Assembly (NCBI GenBank): GCA_028283985.1 | Contig: JANQSQ010000445.1 | Location: forward strand, 1-9,065 | Direction of reading: 5' to 3' | Source: Rhodothermales bacterium | Lineage (GTDB): Bacteria > Bacteroidota > Rhodothermia > Rhodothermales > VXPQ01 | DNA length: 9,065 nucleotides | Shown here: positions 1 through 5,613 of the stretch, piece by piece | How the letters are laid out: each line of letters starts with the position of its first letter | Numbering within the stretch: position 1 is the stretch's first letter | The notes under the pieces: model-generated | Database searches by the model: none | Told to the model about the DNA's origin: nothing | What the model saw: only the letters and a program-made list of their open reading frames with translations | Made by a program: the position numbers and the translations under genes

Positions 1-449
1 GAAATGCAGTGTGCTTCGTCCACGGCAAGCATGGAAATGTTCATGCGCGAAGCCCGCGCAGCGAACGCCTCCGAAGAAAGCCGTTCGGGAGCCAGATACA
101 GAAGACGATACTGCCCGTGCTCCGCAGCGAGCCATCGCTGTTCTATCTCGCGCCGGGGCAATGCGCTGTTGATATATGTGGCCTTGACGCCATGAGCCTG
201 CAGCCCCGCCACTTGATCCTGCATGAGGGCGATCAACGGAGAAATCACGAGGGTGAGGCCTTCGTGCAAAAGAGCGGGGACCTGATAGCAGATGGATTTC
301 CCCCCGCCGGTGGGAAGAATGGCGAGCACATCCCGGCCTTCGACAATGGGTCGAATGATGTCCCACTGACCGGGACGAAAGTCATCGTATCCCCAGTGCT
401 CGCGGAGAACGCGACGGGCGTCTTCATATGATGGATGCCTCCCTGCCAT
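1..449 (-). CDS. recQ: RecQ-family ATP-dependent DNA helicase, N-terminal part (cut by window edge)
   Basis: A superfamily 2 DNA helicase that unwinds DNA 3' to 5' in recombination and fork repair. Only the first 149 codons are visible; the rest lies beyond the left edge. Reading leftward, the protein shows FRPGQ (about 24-28, the Q motif that contacts adenine), LPTGGGKSICYQ (45-56, Walker A), VISPLIALMQDQV (68-80, motif Ia), YLAPERL (118-124) and AVDEAHCI (142-149, the DEAH box). This motif set and spacing is specific to RecQ rather than to other DEAH helicases. The start at 449 is the first ATG upstream of the conserved core and gives the short N-terminus usual for the family. No convincing Shine-Dalgarno precedes it. 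It is divergent from the glycosyltransferase gene. A 16-bp palindrome abuts the start. Whether the HRDC and zinc-binding regions are present cannot be seen. Confidence 0.95.
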   Translation of the reverse strand, partial: MAGRHPSYEDARRVLREHWGYDDFRPGQWDIIRPIVEGRDVLAILPTGGGKSICYQVPALLHEGLTLVISPLIALMQDQVAGLQAHGVKATYINSALPRREIEQRWLAAEHGQYRLLYLAPERLSSEAFAARASRMNISMLAVDEAHCI

Positions 450-464
450 ATCGTTCGAACGATA
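449..464. promoter_or_regulatory. Perfect 16-bp palindrome at the recQ start, possible operator
   Basis: TATCGTTCGAACGATA is identical on both strands. It lies between recQ and the divergent glycosyltransferase gene and touches the first base of the recQ start codon. A repressor site is one reading. The core CGTTCGAACG also occurs at 2381-2390 inside the transporter gene, so chance or another role is possible. It resembles no regulator site that I can name with confidence. Confidence 0.35.
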
Positions 465-556
465 CTGCGTGCAACTCGTTGGATACTTGCGAACGCCTGC
501 CCTCTCCGCCGGATTCGCAGCGAAGATACGACCTTACGAAAGAAAGCCCAATCGGT

Positions 557-1594
557 ATGGCGGACGTACGCCCCCGCGTGTCCATTATCGTGGTTACCTG
601 GAATGCATTGCCGCTCCTCAAGCAATGCTTCCCTTCCGTCGTGGCGACCGACTACGAAAATCTGGAGATTATTCTGGCCGACAATGCTTCGGACGACGGC
701 TCGACCGAATGGATTCGCAGGCATTTCCCCGACATCCGGGTGCTGCGCTATACGGAAAACACCATGTTTTGCCGCGGCAATAACGAAGCGATCCCGCATG
801 CTACGGGAAAATATGTATTGCTGCTGAATAACGACGTGGCCGTGCCGCCCGGTTGGCTCGATCCGCTCGTGGATGAATTGGAAACATGTGAAGACATCGC
901 TGCCGTACAGCCCAAGGTATTGCAATACGAGGACCGATCCATGTTCGAATACGCCGGGGCCTCGGGAGGATTTATGGATCGGCTGGGATATCCCTTCGCC
1001 CGCGGGCGCATTTTCTTCCGGTTGGAAAAGGATTGCGGGCAATACGACGAACCTTGCGATATATTCTGGGGTACGGGTGCGGCGCTGCTGCTCCGCCGAT
1101 CCGCCCTTGATAAGGTGGGATTGCTGGACGAGCGCTTCGAAATGCACATGGAGGAAATCGACTTATGCTGGCGGCTCCAGCGAGCCGGGTACCGAATCCG
1201 CGTACAACCCGCCAGCGAAGTGTACCACATCGGCGGAGGATCCCTACGCCGGGGAAACCCCCGGAAGGTCTATCTGACATTCCGGAATAACCTGCTGATG
1301 CTGTACAAAAACCTGCCGGAGCCCGAATGGAAACGGGTTTTTGCGGCGCGATGCGCCCTGGACGCGGCGGCGGCCGCACGCGCACTGGCGTCAGGGCGCC
1401 CCACCGAATATACCGCTATCATGCGGGCATACACCGATGCGCACCGAATGAAGGATTCCTGGAATTGTGGCACTATCCGACCGGAAACGCTTTCGGAAAC
1501 CGTGCTACCCTCCTACAGAAACAGTATCGTCATCGATTATTTCGTGCGGGGACGGCGGCGCTTCGACGTACTGCCGAAGAAGGCCTTCGTGTAA
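557..1594 (+). CDS. Family 2 glycosyltransferase (rhamnosyltransferase-like)
   Basis: A GT-A fold glycosyltransferase that probably adds a sugar to a surface polysaccharide or lipid-linked glycan on the cytoplasmic face of the membrane. With the start at 557 the protein has 345 residues. It opens with RVSIIVVTWN (7-16), the typical first strand of GT2 enzymes. ADNASDDGST (41-50) carries the nucleotide-binding aspartate, NNDVAVPPGWL (91-101) holds the metal-binding region, and GTGAALLLRR (172-181) precedes MEEIDLCWR (198-206), the acceptor and catalytic-base region. A YHIGG motif at 223-227 follows. These are the features of the GT2 subgroup that includes WbbL and RfbF-like rhamnosyltransferases; donor and acceptor cannot be read from sequence. 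An in-frame ATG at 428 would add 43 residues with no family similarity and overlap recQ, so 557 is preferred. No other glycan genes are in the window. It converges on the EamA gene. Confidence 0.9.
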   Translation: MADVRPRVSIIVVTWNALPLLKQCFPSVVATDYENLEIILADNASDDGSTEWIRRHFPDIRVLRYTENTMFCRGNNEAIPHATGKYVLLLNNDVAVPPGWLDPLVDELETCEDIAAVQPKVLQYEDRSMFEYAGASGGFMDRLGYPFARGRIFFRLEKDCGQYDEPCDIFWGTGAALLLRRSALDKVGLLDERFEMHMEEIDLCWRLQRAGYRIRVQPASEVYHIGGGSLRRGNPRKVYLTFRNNLLMLYKNLPEPEWKRVFAARCALDAAAAARALASGRPTEYTAIMRAYTDAHRMKDSWNCGTIRPETLSETVLPSYRNSIVIDYFVRGRRRFDVLPKKAFV

Positions 1595-1611
1595 TCTTTG
1601 TATGGAGTCCG

Positions 1612-1631
1612 GGATGGATGGATGGATGGAT
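1612..1631. repeat. (GGAT)5 microsatellite between convergent genes
   Basis: Five exact GGAT units lie 17 bases after the glycosyltransferase stop codon. They are followed by AGGCCCATCCCCC, so the last units can pair as GGATGG (1624-1629) with CCATCC (1636-1641) around a six-base loop. The hairpin might help end transcription between the convergent genes, but no T-tract follows on the plus strand; a pyrimidine-rich stretch runs on from it into the end of the transporter gene. The repeat could change length by slippage, though it lies outside both coding regions. Confidence 0.7.
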
Positions 1632-1668
1632 AGGCCCATCCCCCGTCGTGCCTCCCTCTCCTTCTCTA

Positions 1669-2598
1669 TCAGTCTGTGATCGGAATGACAGGCTGAGTAC
1701 GCCTGTGGTACAGTACTACGAAGGCAATGGCAACCAACACCACGAGCATCCCAACCATAGCGATGGTACTCGGCACTTCGTCGAATATCACGTACGCAAG
1801 CAGAGAGGCGCCCACCGGCTCGATGAGCCCCAGCAAGCCGATCAGGGCTGCCGAAAAATAGCGGACGGCGTAATTAAAGGATCCATGCCCCATGATCTGC
1901 GGCCCCAGCGCGAGACCCGCACACAGCAAATAAAATAGTGGAGGGAAACCCCACAAGGGGGCATCAAGAAGGAGGGCAATGAGCAGGGTTGTAGCAGCGG
2001 CCACGGTATACAATGGAAACACGTAAGCCAGCCAGGAACGCTTCTGGCGCACGACCCGGCCCACAAGAAGGTACACACTGAAAAAGAACGAACCGAGTAA
2101 GGCCAAACCATTGCCGAAAAGCGTTCCTGCGCCGCCCCCTTCAAGCATGTCCCCCACACCGATTGTCGCTGCTCCCGCCACAGCCAGCAGAATGGCTCCA
2201 TTGATCGGTTTCGAGAGCCGCTCTTTCAGAAATACGTAGCCGAGCACCGCCAAAAAAACAGGACTGGTAGTGACAAGAACCGATGCCGCCGCCACCGTCG
2301 TGTGATAGAGTGACTCGATCCATAGCACAAAATGCATCCCAAGCAACACGCCGGCCGACAGAATCAGATACCATTCGCGCCGTTCGAACGTTTTGATCTC
2401 AGCACGTGCACGCACCCACGCAAACGGCGCCAGTGCTACGGTCGCCATCAGCGTGCGCCAGACAGCAACCGTCAGACCATGCGCTTCCCCTCCCACTTCA
2501 CTCCCTGCAAATCGAATGAGGATAGGACTGAACGAGAAGCTCATCATGCCGGCAGCAAGCACCCAGTACACCAAAGCCTGCCTGTGTTCCTTGTACAT
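1669..2598 (-). CDS. EamA/DMT-superfamily transporter
   Basis: An inner-membrane permease of the drug/metabolite transporter superfamily. The 309 residues fit the family's usual length and pattern of ten helices in two EamA repeats, at about 12-147 and 162-298. Each repeat ends in the family signature: LVTTSPVFLAVLGYVFLKE (108-126) in the first and LGLIEPVGASLLAYVIFDE (256-274) in the second. A short basic stretch (RARAEIKTFERRE, about 63-75) sits in a loop of the first half. The substrate cannot be predicted; EamA members export amino acids, metabolites or drugs. The start at 2598 places the first helix near residue 10. The gene lies 27 bases downstream of the DUF4293 gene on the same strand, so the two are probably co-transcribed. 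Only a weak GGGAA-type ribosome site is visible. Confidence 0.92.
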   Translation of the reverse strand: MYKEHRQALVYWVLAAGMMSFSFSPILIRFAGSEVGGEAHGLTVAVWRTLMATVALAPFAWVRARAEIKTFERREWYLILSAGVLLGMHFVLWIESLYHTTVAAASVLVTTSPVFLAVLGYVFLKERLSKPINGAILLAVAGAATIGVGDMLEGGGAGTLFGNGLALLGSFFFSVYLLVGRVVRQKRSWLAYVFPLYTVAAATTLLIALLLDAPLWGFPPLFYLLCAGLALGPQIMGHGSFNYAVRYFSAALIGLLGLIEPVGASLLAYVIFDEVPSTIAMVGMLVVLVAIAFVVLYHRRTQPVIPITD

Positions 2599-2625
2599 CG
2601 CGTAGTTCCCGATTCCCGCCCGCGT

Positions 2626-3048
2626 TCAGCGGATACGATTCGCTGAACGCAACAGTTCGATATCTGACCGGATAGCCCGTCGGGCCAGCCAGAAGAACGC
2701 ATAGGCGCAAACAAGCAGTACCATTGTGATCATTCTATGGGTCGTGTCCGCACCTGAAGATGAGACAGATACGTCAGGGGCGCCGCCGATATACATGGCT
2801 ACGGCAAACAGGGCCATCAATATCAGCGTGAAAATCTGGGCGAGGAACGCCAATGTATGCTGACGCCTCCGATTTCCGTACATAAAAATGGAAACCACGC
2901 CGAGTAAACCGGCCAGCGCGCCCACCCCAAACACCCCATGAACGTATCCGGGAAATACCCCGAAGACAACGTCGGCCCCGAAGAAAAGAACCGCACCGAG
3001 GGCCAGTGAACTCAGGAGCAAATACACCGACTGTTTGCGCTGAATCAT
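2626..3048 (-). CDS. DUF4293-family integral membrane protein
   Basis: A 140-residue membrane protein of unknown function. It starts MIQRKQSVYLLLSSLALGA and ends LARRAIRSDIELLRSANRIR, the two ends typical of the DUF4293 family found mainly in Bacteroidota. Four hydrophobic segments are visible, at about 8-26, 33-51, 65-85 and 105-123, with a basic turn (YGNRRRQ) between the second and third and a positively charged C-terminal tail that should be cytoplasmic. An in-frame ATG 57 bases upstream (3105) would force the protein through the terminator hairpin and adds residues unlike the family, so 3048 is chosen. It is the first gene of a probable two-gene unit with the EamA transporter. Its start codon sits only 20 bases after a terminator hairpin, and no clear promoter is seen. 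Confidence 0.82.
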   Translation of the reverse strand: MIQRKQSVYLLLSSLALGAVLFFGADVVFGVFPGYVHGVFGVGALAGLLGVVSIFMYGNRRRQHTLAFLAQIFTLILMALFAVAMYIGGAPDVSVSSSGADTTHRMITMVLLVCAYAFFWLARRAIRSDIELLRSANRIR

Positions 3049-3068
3049 AACTTCAACTTCATTAACAG

Positions 3069-3100
3069 GAAAAGCCTCACCGGGCCCGGCGAGGCTTTTC
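3069..3100 (-). terminator. Strong GC-rich terminator hairpin closing the exb operon
   Basis: GAAAAGCCTC (3069-3078) pairs perfectly with GAGGCTTTTC (3091-3100). The inner CCGGGCCCGG can pair further across one mismatch. The A-run on one side and T-run on the other, both at the base of the stem, are typical of an intrinsic terminator that works in either direction. It lies 85 bases after the last exbD stop codon and 20 bases before the DUF4293 start. The most likely role is to end exb transcription; an attenuator in the DUF4293 leader is the alternative. Confidence 0.82.
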
Positions 3101-3144
3101 AGCATATTCAGGAACTTCCATGCATACGGCAGGCACGTACCGCC

Positions 3145-3189
3145 TATAGGATACGCTGATCAAAACCTCTTCGATCAGAGTACCCTATA
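3145..3189 (-). repeat. Inverted-repeat element copy A (45 bp hairpin over the exbD stop)
   Basis: The two 17-base arms at 3145-3161 and 3173-3189 pair at 15 positions. One further pair is G-U on the minus-strand RNA, and the loop is 11 bases. The outermost bases are TATA on both sides. The arms include AGGGTACTCTGATC on the minus strand, and the end of the element reads GGTTTTGATCAGCGTATCCT. The same sequences bound the element at 5614-5685, in the opposite orientation. It covers the stop codon of the second exbD gene (3185-3187). No T-tract follows, so it is not a standard terminator; it may protect the 3' end of the mRNA or be a small mobile repeat. Confidence 0.7.
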
Positions 3190-3637
3190 ATATTTCGGGC
3201 TTGCTGGAGTAGTTGATACGCAACGTACCGGCCTCGCGCAATTCCTGCTGCACATCTATTACAATTCCCATTTCCGACGACTGATCCACGCGAAGAGACA
3301 CGATGAGTTTCGGTTGCTCAAGCAACTTTCGGTACATGACATTACGAACCGAAGGCAATTCCTCGATAAGCGCATCGTCAACCTGAATGGAGGTATCTCC
3401 TATCTGGTTGTTGGCCAACTTGAGCGGACCGATATACAGATACGAAATAAGGCGCTTCTGGTCGATCTTGGTAAGCGCCTCGGCGCGCGGCAATGTGGTG
3501 CGCACCTGTATCTCCGTCTCTCGCAGTACGGTCGTCACCATGAAAAAAATGATGAGCATGAAGATGATGTCCGGCATGGACGCCATCGGGATGGTCGGGT
3601 TCGACTTCGCGCTTTTTTTCTGAAAGTGTGTGGACAT
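3185..3637 (-). CDS. exbD: ExbD/TolR-family proton-channel subunit, short form
   Basis: A single-pass inner-membrane protein of the ExbB-ExbD/TolQ-TolR motor, which uses the proton-motive force to drive a TonB- or TolA-like partner. It has 150 residues: a short basic cytoplasmic N-terminus, then PMASMPDIIFMLIIFFMVTT (17-36), in which Asp23 matches the essential membrane aspartate of ExbD (Asp25 in E. coli). A periplasmic domain of about 110 residues follows, with the usual alternating strand pattern and LIVSLRVDQSSEMGIVIDVQQEL (111-133) in place of the family's common lixaDkxvxyg(x)vv segment. GAAGGG precedes the start by three bases. It is the last gene of the cluster, 53 bases after the longer exbD. 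The two differ strongly outside the membrane helix, so they are diverged paralogues rather than a recent duplication. The stop codon lies within an inverted-repeat hairpin. Confidence 0.9.
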   Translation of the reverse strand: MSTHFQKKSAKSNPTIPMASMPDIIFMLIIFFMVTTVLRETEIQVRTTLPRAEALTKIDQKRLISYLYIGPLKLANNQIGDTSIQVDDALIEELPSVRNVMYRKLLEQPKLIVSLRVDQSSEMGIVIDVQQELREAGTLRINYSSKPEIL

Positions 3638-3690
3638 AAGCCCTTCGATCGCTTGGTTGCTTGTCGTACGGGGAACAGGTCGATCCCGGT

Positions 3691-4254
3691 TTATCCTGCA
3701 TCCGGCTCTGCGATAGAGATCTTTGCCTTGATCTTCTTCTGAATCAGGTTTTCTTGCTCGTTCTCATCGATATAATCCCGGTAGGTGGCGTAATCGGGAT
3801 AACCCATGGCGCGCGCTTCGGCATCCCACATTTCGAAATAGGCCATCCATATCTCGTCAATCACGTTGACATAGACATCGTACGGCGTCTGGCGATCCGT
3901 TTTCAGAGAAACAATGGCCTTATCGATCGACTCGGCGTAGTTGGGATCCTCCCCCTCGTTCAGCGTATGCTTCTTGACTTCCTCCCTGACTCTCGGGACG
4001 ATCGAAGGTCTGTCCTCGATCAACACGCGCCCCTCGGCATTGACGAGAATCTTGAGCATGTTGCGCTCCCGGACCGGGGGCGGCTCCTGGTTCTCATCCA
4101 GTTTCGGGGGCAAGGTCATACCGATGCCCGTGTCCACATTGATGGTTGTCGTCACGAGGAAAAAGATGAGCAGCAGGAAGGCGATATCCGCCATGGATGC
4201 GGTGGGGATCTCCCCCCCTTCTCTTTCTTTTTTCTTTTTGAGTAATCCAGCCAT
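3691..4254 (-). CDS. exbD: ExbD/TolR-family proton-channel subunit, long form with C-terminal extension
   Basis: Second ExbD-like subunit, 187 residues, longer than the roughly 140 of classical ExbD. A lysine-rich start (GLLKKKKERE) leads into PTASMADIAFLLLIFFLVTT (17-36), where Asp23 is the proton-carrying aspartate. The periplasmic part contains MTLPPKLDE, a strand pair LKILVNAEGRVLIED (67-81) and KAIVSLKTDRQTPYDVYVNVIDEI (112-135), the normal ExbD fold. After that comes an unusual aromatic and acidic tail of about 50 residues (YFEMWDAEAR, GYPDYATYRDYIDENEQEN) ending in a basic KKIKAKIS. Long ExbD proteins of this shape are known in Bacteroidota next to a second, shorter ExbD; the tail's function is unknown to me. 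AAGG precedes the start. The gene lies 79 bases after the small membrane protein gene and 53 bases before the short exbD, inside one operon. Confidence 0.9.
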   Translation of the reverse strand: MAGLLKKKKEREGGEIPTASMADIAFLLLIFFLVTTTINVDTGIGMTLPPKLDENQEPPPVRERNMLKILVNAEGRVLIEDRPSIVPRVREEVKKHTLNEGEDPNYAESIDKAIVSLKTDRQTPYDVYVNVIDEIWMAYFEMWDAEARAMGYPDYATYRDYIDENEQENLIQKKIKAKISIAEPDAG

Positions 4255-4333
4255 GACGCCTTGCGTATTGGTGGTTATGGATGCCTGGTTTCAGAAAGCG
4301 GCCTCGGATACCGGCGGCAGCGCACAAGCGCGG

Positions 4334-4606
4334 TCAGTTGAACAATCCTCTGATTCCGGATACCAGCAGACTCAGGACTGCCAGCACGAACATGATAACC
4401 AGTGTCCAGATACCCGCCACAGCCCAGTCTCCGACGATAAGACCAAGAATAAGCAGGAGAATCACCGGAACGAGTATGATGGCGCCCGTAACGAGGTTGA
4501 TCTTCCCGTTGACGATGCTCTGGATACCGAACAGCGCCATCCCGAGCAAACCGAGCCCAAGAATAACCGCAGCGGCCCAAATGGCGATGGGAACTAAGTT
4601 TTGCAT
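4334..4606 (-). CDS. Small three-helix membrane protein in the exb operon, function unknown
   Basis: A 90-residue, very hydrophobic protein that I cannot assign to a characterised family. Three membrane segments can be seen at about 5-28, 40-58 and 62-84, joined by short turns (QSIVNGKIN around 29-37 and GDW around 59-61), with a short basic C-terminus (GIRGLFN). There is no signal peptide cleavage site and no cysteine or histidine cluster. It is placed 19 bases after the exbB stop codon and 79 before the long exbD gene. Conserved insertion of a small membrane protein between exbB and exbD is familiar from Bacteroidota-type clusters. The position suggests a structural or assembly partner of the ExbB-ExbD complex, but this is inference from context only. 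Frame, length and flanking spacing all fit a real gene. Confidence 0.8.
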   Translation of the reverse strand: MQNLVPIAIWAAAVILGLGLLGMALFGIQSIVNGKINLVTGAIILVPVILLLILGLIVGDWAVAGIWTLVIMFVLAVLSLLVSGIRGLFN

Positions 4607-4625
4607 GGTCTAAAAACGTTTGCGG

Positions 4626-5360
4626 TTAGACGGATTCGTCGGAATCGCCGGCATCGGCAACCTGCGGCGCCACCGGGCGGCCCGCCTGCAACAGCACCAG
4701 CGAATCGATAAGTTCGATGGAAGCATCTTCCATTTCCACTACGATCCGGTCGATCTTCGACACGGCGTAGTTATAGAAGAATTGCAGGATGATGGCTACG
4801 ATAAGACCAAACGCCGTGGTCAGAAGCGCTACCTTGATACCACCCGCCACAAGACTCGGCGAAATATCGCCCGCCGACTCAATGGCGTCAAAGGCCTCGA
4901 TCATACCGACAACCGTTCCAAGGAACCCGAGCATCGGAGCAAGACTGATGAAAAGCGAAAGCCAGACCAGCCCACGCTCCAGAAAACTCATCTCGATCGA
5001 GCCATAGGACACCACTGCTTTTTCAACCGCATCGATGCCTTCCTCGTGACGCAAAAGACCGGCCTGGAACACAGCGGCGACAGGACCACGCGTCTTTGCG
5101 CACATTTCTTCGGCTGCAGCAACACCACCGTCATCAAGCGAATGCTTGATGCCAATGATGAACTTGCGGGTGTTGATGTCGGCCCGGTTGAGCGTGATAA
5201 TGCGTTCAAACGCAATAGCAAGTCCGATGATCAAACAGATCAACACGGGCCACATCCACTCGCCGCCCTCATTAAAGCGCTCTACAAGAACGTTGATGAC
5301 GCCCCCGTCTCCGGAAGCCGTGTCCTGTAAAAGCAATATCATCAAGTTGGGAAGAGTCAT
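4626..5360 (-). CDS. exbB: ExbB/TolQ/MotA-family proton channel protein
   Basis: Core pore subunit of the inner-membrane motor; as a pentamer around ExbD it converts the proton gradient into force on a TonB- or TolA-like partner. Of 244 residues, three membrane helices stand out at about 36-54, 131-153 and 172-198, with the large cytoplasmic loop between the first two, as in ExbB. APMLGFLGTVVGMIEAF (141-157) is the family signature of the second helix. ALLTTAFGLIVAI (178-190) is that of the third, with pore-lining threonines at 149, 181 and 182. The C-terminus is cytoplasmic and acidic. The N-terminus has about 35 extra residues before the first helix, rich in Gly and Asp. GGAGG nine bases upstream fixes the start at 5360. 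It is the first gene of the exbB - small membrane protein - exbD - exbD operon, with its own promoter and a leader of about 165 nt. Confidence 0.95.
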   Translation of the reverse strand: MTLPNLMILLLQDTASGDGGVINVLVERFNEGGEWMWPVLICLIIGLAIAFERIITLNRADINTRKFIIGIKHSLDDGGVAAAEEMCAKTRGPVAAVFQAGLLRHEEGIDAVEKAVVSYGSIEMSFLERGLVWLSLFISLAPMLGFLGTVVGMIEAFDAIESAGDISPSLVAGGIKVALLTTAFGLIVAIILQFFYNYAVSKIDRIVVEMEDASIELIDSLVLLQAGRPVAPQVADAGDSDESV

Positions 5361-5369
5361 GGATCGGTT

Positions 5370-5374
5370 CCTCC
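5370..5374 (-). promoter_or_regulatory. GGAGG ribosome binding site of exbB
   Basis: A full GGAGG core, nine bases before the exbB ATG, is the strongest ribosome site in the window and decides the exbB start. A small AAACA/TGTTT hairpin (loop CCG) lies directly upstream and could affect access, which is speculative. Confidence 0.85.
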
Positions 5375-5441
5375 GGAAAACACGGTGTTTCGGTTACAAA
5401 GTATGAATGTATGGAAGGCGACGCACTATGTGCAATACCCC

Positions 5442-5490
5442 CGATATCCGGCGCCTGTGCAATGTTATAAGGAACACTTGCCGGACATCG
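5442..5490 (-). promoter_or_regulatory. Stem-loop in the exbB leader
   Basis: On the minus-strand RNA CGAUGUCCGGC (5490-5480) pairs along all 11 bases with GCCGGAUAUCG (5452-5442), one pair being G-U. The same bases would give an A-C mismatch on the plus strand, so the fold suits the strand that the promoter predicts. The 27-base loop can form a minor inner stem (GUGUU/AACAU). It matches no riboswitch that I recognise. It may affect mRNA stability or control exbB expression. Confidence 0.45.
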
Positions 5491-5532
5491 CTATGCCGAA
5501 ACACGCCGACGCCCGAATCGCCGTACCAAGCA

Positions 5533-5561
5533 AGTATACCTATTGCAAAGGGAAGTGTCAA
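5533..5561 (-). promoter_or_regulatory. Near-consensus sigma-70-type promoter for the exb operon
   Basis: On the minus strand TTGACA (5561-5556) is followed after exactly 17 bases by TATACT (5538-5533). The -35 box is perfect and the -10 box differs from TATAAT at one position. Transcription should begin near 5526, giving a leader of about 165 nt before exbB. Many Bacteroidota use a different promoter (TTTG and TAnnTTTG), so a classical box here fits a relative such as Rhodothermota or an atypical promoter. Confidence 0.75.
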
Positions 5562-5565
5562 CGAG

Positions 5566-5600
5566 GGAATGCCAAACACAGGCATTCCTGCAATTTTTTT
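5566..5600 (+). terminator. Perfect 8-bp dyad with T7 tract: plus-strand terminator or operator of the exb promoter
   Basis: GGAATGCC (5566-5573) and GGCATTCC (5581-5588) form a perfect inverted repeat with a seven-base loop, followed on the plus strand by TGCAA and seven T. This has the shape of an intrinsic terminator, although the T-run starts five bases late and no plus-strand gene ends here. The dyad is also centred about 51 bases upstream of the predicted exb start site and four bases from the -35 box, where an activator or repressor would bind. The sequence does not settle which reading is right. Confidence 0.45.
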
Positions 5601-5613
5601 GTACGGAAGCCAC

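Noticed and set aside
428..556. N-terminal extension of the glycosyltransferase starting at ATG 428
   Set aside because: The added 43 residues are low in hydrophobic pattern and unlike GT2 N-termini, and they would overlap the start of recQ on the other strand. The GT2 core begins just after the ATG at 557.
245..1147. 300-codon open frame on the minus strand across recQ and the glycosyltransferase
   Set aside because: It is antisense to two genes with unmistakable motifs. Its translation has no recognisable domain and looks like a shadow frame of GC-rich coding sequence.
3049..3105. Upstream start for the DUF4293 gene at 3105
   Set aside because: The extra 19 residues would be encoded by the terminator hairpin itself. 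The family's conserved MIQR start is at 3048.
3661..5330. Long plus-strand frames opposite the exbD genes and exbB (up to 236 codons)
   Set aside because: Their translations are rich in His, Arg and Asp without fold-like patterns. The opposite strand encodes conserved ExbB/ExbD signatures with ribosome sites and operon spacing.
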